This document shows positions 1-4,232 of a stretch of DNA of 8,090 nt, piece by piece. The position numbers and the translations under genes are program-made. Under the pieces are notes generated by a model. It had not been told where the DNA came from and ran no database searches. It saw only the letters and a program-made list of their open reading frames with translations. The DNA is from Candidatus Falkowbacteria bacterium RIFOXYC2_FULL_48_21 (lineage in GTDB: Bacteria; Patescibacteriota; Patescibacteriia; UBA11705; JABHMO01): assembly GCA_001778275.1 (NCBI GenBank), contig MFGM01000052.1, positions 1-8,090 on the forward strand, read 5' to 3'. Position 1 is the first letter of the stretch, and each line of letters begins with the position of its first letter.

Positions 1-1265
1 AATGCGGCTTCGCCGATATCGGTGACAAAGTCCAACTTTTTTTCCACGGCCACTTCCTCCAAGACTTTCTGCGTGAAATCCCAGCCCGCGTCATTGCCGG
101 CATATTTCGCCTTGTTGTTTGGATCGCGCAAAGAAAGGAATACTTTGTAATCCTTGAAACCGAAAGTGGTAAAAATAAAAGTGATAAAATCAACCACGCG
201 CGCCAACTCTTCCTTCACCTGATCCCTGGTGCAAATAATGTGCGCGTCGTCCTGCGTAAACCCGCGCACGCGCGTCAAGCCGGACAGTTCGCCGGATTTC
301 TCATAACGATAAACCGTGCCGCACTCGGCCCAGCGTAGCGGCAAATTTTTGTATGACCACATTTGTGACTTGTACAGACGCACGTGGAACGGACAGTTCA
401 TCGGCTTTAATAAATATTCTTCTTTCGGCCGATCGACAACCGCGCCGTCCTGCGCTTCTTTCAACGACTTGCTGATTTCAAGCGCCGGGTACATGCTTTC
501 GTTATAAAAGTTCCAATGGCCGGATGTTTCCCACAGTCCGCGCGCGCCGATATGCGGCGAACGCACCAAATCATAGCCGTTTTTCAAATGCGCGTCATGC
601 CAAAAATTTTCGATGATGTGCCAAAGCATGGCGCCTTTCGGTTTCCACATGGCGAGGCCGAGGCCGACGAGCGGATCGAGGATAAACAAATCTTTGCCAA
701 TCACGCGGTGATCGCGTTTTTCCGCTTCTTCGATCATTTTCATATAATCATCCAACGCTTCTTTCGTTTCAAACGCCAGGCCGTAGATGCGCGTTAACAT
801 CTTGTTTTTTTCACTGCCGCGCCAGTAGGCACCGGCCAATTTGTGCAGTTTGAACGCACCAGTTTCTTTTGTCGAAGCCGCATGCGACCCGCGGCACATG
901 TCCTCAAAGGCCACTTCGCCCTTTCGATCCAAATTTTTGTAAAAACTGATCTTGGTTTCACCCGCCGCAGCCAATTCGTCAATCAATTCCAACTTATAAG
1001 GATTATTCGCCAGCTTTCGCTTGGCTTCTTCTCCGGACAAGAAGTACTGCTCGAACGGCTGATCCGCGTTGACGATGTGAAACATTTCTTTTTCAATTCG
1101 TTTCAAGTCGGCCGATGCGAGTTTTTCTTCGCCGAAATCAAAATCATAATAAAATCCGTTGTCCACGGGAGGACCGATCGTTAATTTCACGTTCGGGTAA
1201 AGCTTCAGAACGGCTTGCGCCATAATGTGCGAGAGAGAATGGCGCATGGTTTCAAGATTTGACAT
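1..1265 (-). CDS. thrS: Threonyl-tRNA synthetase, TGS-less, 3' end beyond the window
   Basis: Cytoplasmic enzyme that charges tRNA-Thr with threonine. The 421 residues present run without interruption from an ATG at 1265 to the window edge. The N2 editing domain comes first, with the HxxxH pair H9/H13 in RHSLSHIMAQAV and the CRGSH loop (C124, H128; most homologues have CRGPH or CRGGH). The class II catalytic core follows. Motif 1 lies near 203-220, KPMNCPFH carries the zinc ligand C291, and motif 2 runs about 320-342 (RYEKSGELSGLTRVRGFTQDDAH) with the second zinc ligand H342. The third zinc histidine, motif 3 and the anticodon-binding domain lie outside. The N-terminal TGS domain of E. coli ThrRS (about 60 residues) is absent; the reading frame is open upstream, but that stretch is the leader RNA. 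The Shine-Dalgarno is weak (AGG in CTTAGGCTT). A T-box leader regulates it. Confidence 0.96.
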   Translation of the reverse strand, partial: MSNLETMRHSLSHIMAQAVLKLYPNVKLTIGPPVDNGFYYDFDFGEEKLASADLKRIEKEMFHIVNADQPFEQYFLSGEEAKRKLANNPYKLELIDELAAAGETKISFYKNLDRKGEVAFEDMCRGSHAASTKETGAFKLHKLAGAYWRGSEKNKMLTRIYGLAFETKEALDDYMKMIEEAEKRDHRVIGKDLFILDPLVGLGLAMWKPKGAMLWHIIENFWHDAHLKNGYDLVRSPHIGARGLWETSGHWNFYNESMYPALEISKSLKEAQDGAVVDRPKEEYLLKPMNCPFHVRLYKSQMWSYKNLPLRWAECGTVYRYEKSGELSGLTRVRGFTQDDAHIICTRDQVKEELARVVDFITFIFTTFGFKDYKVFLSLRDPNNKAKYAGNDAGWDFTQKVLEEVAVEKKLDFVTDIGEAA

Positions 1266-1277
1266 AAGCCTAAGAAA

Positions 1278-1317
1278 GTTAATTATGGTTAATAAAAGTT
1301 GATAAAAGAAAGTTAAT
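1278..1317. repeat. Degenerate 10-nt repeat between attenuator and thrS start
   Basis: On the plus strand, three head-to-tail decamers GTTAATTATG, GTTAATAAAA and GTTGATAAAA (1278-1307) are followed by a fourth GTTAAT at 1312-1317. This AT-rich spacer separates the attenuator terminator from the thrS ribosome binding site. It may simply keep that stretch unstructured; no function is evident. Confidence 0.4.
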
Positions 1318-1322
1318 ATAAC

Positions 1323-1347
1323 AAAAAAGACTAACTGAATTAGTCTT
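1323..1347 (-). terminator. T-box attenuator terminator before thrS
   Basis: Perfect 8-bp stem AAGACTAA/TTAGTCTT (1340-1347 with 1327-1334), loop TTCAG, followed by a U run. It shares only three bases (1345-1347) with the 3' strand of antiterminator helix A1, so competition between the two folds rests on a small overlap. Confidence 0.85.
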
Positions 1348-1506
1348 GGGCCCCGGCGCATGCCGGGGGGTTCCACCCAAGTTCCTAAGATAAACAAACT
1401 CCTAGGCACTTTATAAATTTTTTTTGAAGCTTAGTCAGCGGGCATTCGCCCGCCAAATCCGCGTTCTGCGGATAATCGGCTGGTAACCGATTCAATCACT
1501 TTCAAC
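1323..1506 (-). promoter_or_regulatory. T-box riboswitch leader of thrS
   Basis: Transcriptional attenuator that senses uncharged tRNA-Thr. The antiterminator (1345-1381) matches the known architecture exactly: helix A1 CTTGGG/CCCAAG, the 7-nt bulge TGGAACC (1369-1375), helix A2 CCCCGGC/GCCGGGG with loop ATGC. UGGA in the bulge would pair with a tRNA ending UCCA. Just 5' is a Stem III hairpin, CCTAGGA (1400-1406) pairing TCTTAGG (1384-1390). The 5' part is unusual. A short closing helix TTGAA/TTCAA (1501-1505 with 1424-1428) surrounds three consecutive hairpins, H1 1474-1492, H2 1457-1473 and H3 1438-1453, instead of one long Stem I. Candidate Thr specifiers are ACT (1433-1435), followed by A just before the closing helix as in classical T-boxes, or ACC (1482-1484) in the 7-nt loop of H1. 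Antiterminator and terminator are clear; the specifier is not settled. Confidence 0.9.
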
Positions 1507-1512
1507 AAAACT

Positions 1513-1540
1513 ATTATAGCGCTTCCGATTGCTGTGTCAA
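1513..1540 (-). promoter_or_regulatory. Sigma70-type promoter of thrS
   Basis: Both hexamers are perfect: -35 TTGACA (1535-1540) and -10 TATAAT (1513-1518), with a 16-bp spacer. Predicted start of transcription is G at about 1506, which places the whole T-box structure within the transcript and gives a leader of about 240 nt. Confidence 0.9.
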
Positions 1541-1561
1541 ATCTATACCACCTCCCCATGT

Positions 1562-1595
1562 ATAAAAAAATCCCCGCGGCGCGCGCCGCGGGGAT
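1562..1595 (-). terminator. Rho-independent terminator of the 174-aa secreted protein gene
   Basis: A fully self-complementary 24-nt GC-rich palindrome (1571-1594, TCCCCGCGGCGC and its complement) is followed on the minus strand by seven T residues (1564-1570). It begins 7 bp after the stop codon at 1602 and lies just upstream of the thrS promoter, insulating the two units. Confidence 0.93.
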
Positions 1596-1601
1596 GTGAC
1601 G

Positions 1602-2126
1602 TTAGTCGTATCCAACATTATACCAGCCAATCCGTTTTTCCATTTGTTCTGAAAAGGCGGTTTTCTTCTGCTGTTCAAATCGCTCATACTCAATCCAACT
1701 CCCCTCCTGCCAGTCGGACAAAATCGCCCGCTTGGTCGGCATGCGATTCATAAAAGAATCAACGAATTCCTCGATCGCCGTTGGCAACCGCATATCCCAA
1801 ATTTTGTAAGTCAACTCGACTACCACGTATTCCGTTTCGGCCGAATCGCGAAAATGCACTTGCGCTCGCAACCTGTCTTTTTCGCCGGGCAGATTCGAAA
1901 GATAATACGCGCGGATAAAGACCCGACCCATCGGATACCCGCGATGCCACGCAAACATCCATGCGTCCGCTTCGACTTGGCCGAGAACGACATCGATTTG
2001 ATCCATCTCGGCTTTTTCTACCGCCACCGGACGGCCGCTGATCCCAATCGTAAGCGCCGAACCAGCGCTCGGTAAAGTCAGACAAAAGGCGGCAATCAGA
2101 AAAAGAACACTAACGATTTTTTTCAT
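1602..2126 (-). CDS. Secreted protein of unknown function, 174 aa
   Basis: Product not recognised. The N-terminus is a typical Sec signal peptide: MKK, then a hydrophobic core (residues 4-19), then AGSA with probable cleavage after A24. No lipobox is present, since C15 lies within the hydrophobic core. The mature part of about 150 residues is soluble, with no further membrane segment and no cysteine. It is rich in aromatic and charged residues, for example WMFAWHRGYPMGRVFIRAYY at about 56-75 and a beta-strand-like stretch EYVVVELTYKIW near 99-110, and has a charged C-terminal segment (about 140-166). The start is supported by GGAGG five bases upstream of the ATG. The gene is a single transcription unit with its own promoter (2163-2191) and terminator (1562-1595), divergent from the lipoprotein gene at 2374. 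It is probably an exported or surface-associated protein; no enzyme motif was recognised. Confidence 0.85.
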   Translation of the reverse strand: MKKIVSVLFLIAAFCLTLPSAGSALTIGISGRPVAVEKAEMDQIDVVLGQVEADAWMFAWHRGYPMGRVFIRAYYLSNLPGEKDRLRAQVHFRDSAETEYVVVELTYKIWDMRLPTAIEEFVDSFMNRMPTKRAILSDWQEGSWIEYERFEQQKKTAFSEQMEKRIGWYNVGYD

Positions 2127-2162
2127 TTTTTCCTCCGTTTCGGGGATATCCCGACAGTTAAG

Positions 2163-2191
2163 ATTTTACCTAAACAAGGGCGGCAAGTCAA
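2163..2191 (-). promoter_or_regulatory. Promoter of the 174-aa secreted protein gene
   Basis: -35 TTGACT (2186-2191), 17-bp spacer, -10 TAAAAT (2163-2168). Predicted transcription start near 2156, giving a 30-nt leader with a GGAGG ribosome binding site. The imperfect palindrome at 2222-2281 begins 30 bp upstream of the -35. Confidence 0.75.
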
Positions 2192-2221
2192 TAGCAACAT
2201 CGACAAAATCACCACAACACG

Positions 2222-2281
2222 CGGTATCATGGACTCGCCTCGATTCGACATCGAGTCGAAGCGGGCTAGACCATGATACCG
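2222..2281. repeat. 60-bp imperfect palindrome between divergent promoters
   Basis: Outer arms are perfect over 11 bp: CGGTATCATGG (2222-2232) and CCATGATACCG (2271-2281). Inside, CGC (2236-2238) pairs GCG (2261-2263), and TCGATTCGA (2240-2248) pairs TCGAGTCGA (2251-2259) with one T-G mismatch around a 2-nt centre. No U run follows on either strand, so it is not a normal terminator. It sits 30 bp from one -35 and 37 bp from the other, and could be an operator, a cruciform or a small repeat element. Confidence 0.8.
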
Positions 2282-2318
2282 GACAAGCGCGAGAAAAGAC
2301 CAAAGTCATAGCGCGATA

Positions 2319-2347
2319 TTTACAAAATTTAATGTTTGCGATAGGAT
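2319..2347 (+). promoter_or_regulatory. Promoter of the cysteine-rich lipoprotein gene
   Basis: -35 TTTACA (2319-2324), 17-bp spacer, -10 TAGGAT (2342-2347). Predicted start near 2354, giving a leader of about 20 nt that contains TAGGAGG (2362-2368), five bases before the ATG. The -10 is two mismatches from consensus. Confidence 0.6.
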
Positions 2348-2373
2348 AAAACCATTAACAATAGGAGGCCGTA

Positions 2374-2700
2374 ATGTTTCGCTCTTTCAGTCAAAACAAC
2401 AAATCAATCGCCACGAAAAAATTCTGCCTTTTATCCATCTTGCTCTTTTCCCTTGTGCTTCTAAGCTCCGGCTGTTCCATCTTCGACTGCACCAGCTGCG
2501 TCATGGCCGGAATAATTTTCGGGGGCATTTGTTATGTGCTCTTCGGCTGGATTCCCTATGTCGGCCCCATCCTGGTAATTTTGGCCGTATATTTCGCGGT
2601 CCAAGAATCATCGACCAAGAACATCATCAACGAAAGTTGCGGCACTGGTTGCAGTATTTGCTCGACAACCGCTGGCGCGAACCGGACGATTAAGCAATGA
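2374..2700 (+). CDS. Small cysteine-rich membrane lipoprotein, 108 aa, function unknown
   Basis: Not recognised as a named family. Residues 1-33 form a lipoprotein signal: a basic N-terminus ending KK, a hydrophobic core FCLLSILLFSLVLL, then LSSGC with C34 as the predicted lipidated residue. The serine at -3 is less usual than leucine. The mature part carries a hydrophobic stretch from about 43 to 76, probably one long or two short membrane helices broken at GWIPYVGP, and a short polar tail. It is cysteine-rich for its size: C39 and C42 (CTSC), C53, and C89, C93, C96 (CGTGCSIC) in the tail. These could form disulfides or bind metal, but no ligand set is proven. The start is supported by an excellent Shine-Dalgarno (TAGGAGG, 5-base spacing). 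It is monocistronic, divergent from the 174-aa secreted protein and followed by a hairpin terminator. Confidence 0.85.
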   Translation: MFRSFSQNNKSIATKKFCLLSILLFSLVLLSSGCSIFDCTSCVMAGIIFGGICYVLFGWIPYVGPILVILAVYFAVQESSTKNIINESCGTGCSICSTTAGANRTIKQ

Positions 2701-2717
2701 CTCATCTGACAAAACAC

Positions 2718-2752
2718 AAAGCGACCCCGGCAATCGGAGCCGCTTTTTATTA
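2718..2752 (+). terminator. Hairpin terminator of the lipoprotein gene, possibly bidirectional
   Basis: AAAGCG (2718-2723) pairs CGCTTT (2741-2746), with an inner CCG/CGG and loop GCAAT, followed by TTTTTATT. On the minus strand the same hairpin runs into TTTGTGTTTT, so it may also stop transcription from the convergent gene at 2934. Confidence 0.75.
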
Positions 2753-2930
2753 AAGGTCAAAGGTCAATGAGCAAAGGGCAAAAACAAGGGCAAAAAACAA
2801 AATTTAAAAAGAAAAAACACAAAATACAGAGTTAAAGGGGCAAAGTGCAAAAGGAAACGGACTAACCACAAATCGCAAATATTTGGGAGATTGTTATAAC
2901 TTTGCCCTTTTCCCTTTGCCCTTTGCACTA
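2752..2930. repeat. Heptamer-repeat inverted element A
   Basis: No gene is present between the convergent coding regions at 2700 and 2934. The stretch is built of 7-nt units: GGTCAAA, GGTCAAT, GAGCAAA, GGGCAAA in tandem (2755-2782), GGGGCAA, AGTGCAA, AAGGAAA (2837-2857), then the inverted set TTGCCCT, TTTCCCT, TTGCCCT, TTGCACT (2902-2929). Arms 2837-2857 and 2902-2929 can pair around a loop of about 45 nt. The section between (2795-2833) is A-rich and unstructured. It may serve as a 3' hairpin for the minus-strand gene. Confidence 0.8.
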
Positions 2931-2933
2931 CTA

Positions 2934-4079
2934 TTACTTCGCCGGATTTTCAATTACAATATTGATGTGGTCTTTCATCTTCGGAATCTTCTTCACCCAA
3001 AACGGCGACAGCTCTGTCTTGACCGACTTGATGCCCTTGAAGTTGGACAAGTATAATTCCACCGCCTTCGGGCTCAACCCCGAAAGCTTTTCTTTGTCGA
3101 AAATCGGATTGTCCGCCTTGATCACGGCCGTACCGACCAAATGCGCCTTTACCTTGGCTGTTTTTTTCGTTTCATCGAACGACTCGATGCGATAATCAAA
3201 TTTCGTCATATCGAGGTTGGCGAGCGCCTGCCCATCGGGCACCACGGCTTTCAGCCGTTCCCCCGCCAAGTTCACCAGCTTGTCCTGATCAAGTCCGACC
3301 AGCACGGTGCGCAACTTCATAGACACATTAAACTTGTCCATCACCGTCCCGACTTCAGCGGAAACCTTTTCGTCCAAAACCAGTTTCGAAACCACCATCA
3401 TGATATAATTTTTATTCGCAGTTTGCTTTTTGAACTCGTCAATCGCTTGCGCGTACAACTTTTCCGTCAAATCATCTTTCGCCTTAGTAAAGTCCACGGC
3501 CTGAATTGATTTCGCCGACTTACCCGTGCTTTTCAGCACCCCCTTGGTTTCGGCGTATACTTGCTTTTGCAAACCTTCCCACAAACCCGGAATAATAAAG
3601 GTGGTGGGCTGAAGTTCGGTAAACGCATTCGGATTGTCCGCATAAACGTCCGCCTCGATCTGGCCGCCGGCCGGAATATCCACGCGACTGCTCAACCGCA
3701 ATAAAATTCCGTCTTGCGCCAAAAGACGCGTGGTTTTCACCAGCGTTTGCGCTTCCGCGCGCTTGTTGATAAGCGTCACCTTGCCGATAGTGTTGCCTTC
3801 AAGTATCTGCGTGCCCGTGGCCTCGCCTTCGCCCGCGCCCGCGACCTCTGTTTCAAAAAGCATGCCCTGAAAACTATCCGCCGAGCCGACTCCACCATCC
3901 GTTGCCACATCGATCGCCATATCGCTCTCAATCAGCGTCTCCTCGGGAACGATTTTGATCGCCGCGCGGCTGGCGGAAAAATACAAAATCACCACCACCA
4001 GCACCACCGTGGCCGCAACAAAACCGAAAATGATCTTTTTGTAACTTTCCGTCACCATGGAATGCTTTCGAATATACAT
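2934..4079 (-). CDS. Single-TM exported protein, baseplate J/gp47-like family of Patescibacteria
   Basis: Function unknown. With the ATG at 4079 the product is 381 aa: a short basic N-terminus, one membrane helix (about residues 15-34, IIFGFVAATVVLVVVILYF), and a large extracytoplasmic part with no cysteine. A Gly/Ala/Glu-rich linker (about 75-92) is followed by a segment with TGTQILEGNTIGKVTLINKRAEAQTL features split by the linker, then TTRLL, then VDIPAGGQIEADVYAD. From memory this order resembles patescibacterial proteins auto-annotated as baseplate J/gp47-like; I see no evidence of a phage tail locus. The C-terminal half is mixed alpha/beta and ends IENPAK. The start is uncertain. ATG at 4058 (MVTESYKK) is equally plausible, and neither has a clear Shine-Dalgarno. 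A longer reading from a TTG at 4175 only translates the leader repeat. Its own promoter lies at 4200-4228. Confidence 0.85.
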   Translation of the reverse strand: MYIRKHSMVTESYKKIIFGFVAATVVLVVVILYFSASRAAIKIVPEETLIESDMAIDVATDGGVGSADSFQGMLFETEVAGAGEGEATGTQILEGNTIGKVTLINKRAEAQTLVKTTRLLAQDGILLRLSSRVDIPAGGQIEADVYADNPNAFTELQPTTFIIPGLWEGLQKQVYAETKGVLKSTGKSAKSIQAVDFTKAKDDLTEKLYAQAIDEFKKQTANKNYIMMVVSKLVLDEKVSAEVGTVMDKFNVSMKLRTVLVGLDQDKLVNLAGERLKAVVPDGQALANLDMTKFDYRIESFDETKKTAKVKAHLVGTAVIKADNPIFDKEKLSGLSPKAVELYLSNFKGIKSVKTELSPFWVKKIPKMKDHINIVIENPAK

Positions 4080-4086
4080 AGAAGTG

Positions 4087-4178
4087 GTTAGTTGTAAGTT
4101 ATAAGTTGAAAGATTAAAGTACCAGATTGGGGCACGCCCTGAAACAACTTTAATCTTACAACTTACAACTTTCAACCT
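4087..4178. repeat. Heptamer-repeat inverted element B in the leader of the single-TM protein gene
   Basis: Left arm has four tandem heptamers AGTTGTA, AGTTATA, AGTTGAA, AGATTAA (4090-4117); right arm has TTAATCT, TACAACT, TACAACT, TTCAACC (4150-4177). The inner 11 bases match perfectly (4110-4120 with 4147-4157) and the arms pair over about 30 bp with few mismatches. The loop (4121-4146) contains a GGGC/GCCC mini-palindrome. It lies between the promoter at 4200-4228 and the start codon, so it would form a long 5' UTR hairpin. Confidence 0.9.
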
Positions 4179-4199
4179 GCGCCCTTACCTGCATGCTTA

Positions 4200-4228
4200 A
4201 TTATACCAAACCACACTCTCTTTGTAAA
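4200..4228 (-). promoter_or_regulatory. Promoter of the single-TM exported protein gene
   Basis: -35 TTTACA (4223-4228), 17-bp spacer, perfect -10 TATAAT (4200-4205) preceded by TGG, an extended -10. It starts 5 bp after the dnaE stop codon. Predicted transcription start near 4193, giving a leader of about 115 nt almost filled by element B. The gene therefore need not depend on dnaE read-through. Confidence 0.85.
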
Positions 4229-4232
4229 AGAA

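Noticed and set aside
316..1184. Several open frames on the plus strand (63-113 aa) opposite thrS
   Set aside because: They are antisense shadows of a clear ThrRS frame, lack ribosome binding sites and have no recognisable protein features.
1438..1492. tRNA gene suggested by three hairpins enclosed by a closing stem
   Set aside because: There is no 7-bp acceptor stem, no TTC-type T loop and no CCA context. The position inside a promoter-to-antiterminator leader identifies it as T-box RNA.
1759..2085. 108-aa minus-strand frame overlapping the secreted protein
   Set aside because: Same strand, different frame, Arg/Ser-rich. The 174-aa frame has the signal peptide, Shine-Dalgarno and terminator at the right distance.
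2222..2281. Rho-independent terminator
   Set aside because: The stem is long, but no T run follows on either strand and it lies upstream of both divergent genes.
2752..2930. CRISPR array
   Set aside because: The repeats are 7-nt degenerate units with no unique spacers and lie in inverted arms. No cas gene is present.
2902..4091. Plus-strand frames of 97, 122 and 125 aa opposite the single-TM protein
   Set aside because: Antisense shadows; the first also reads through heptamer element A.
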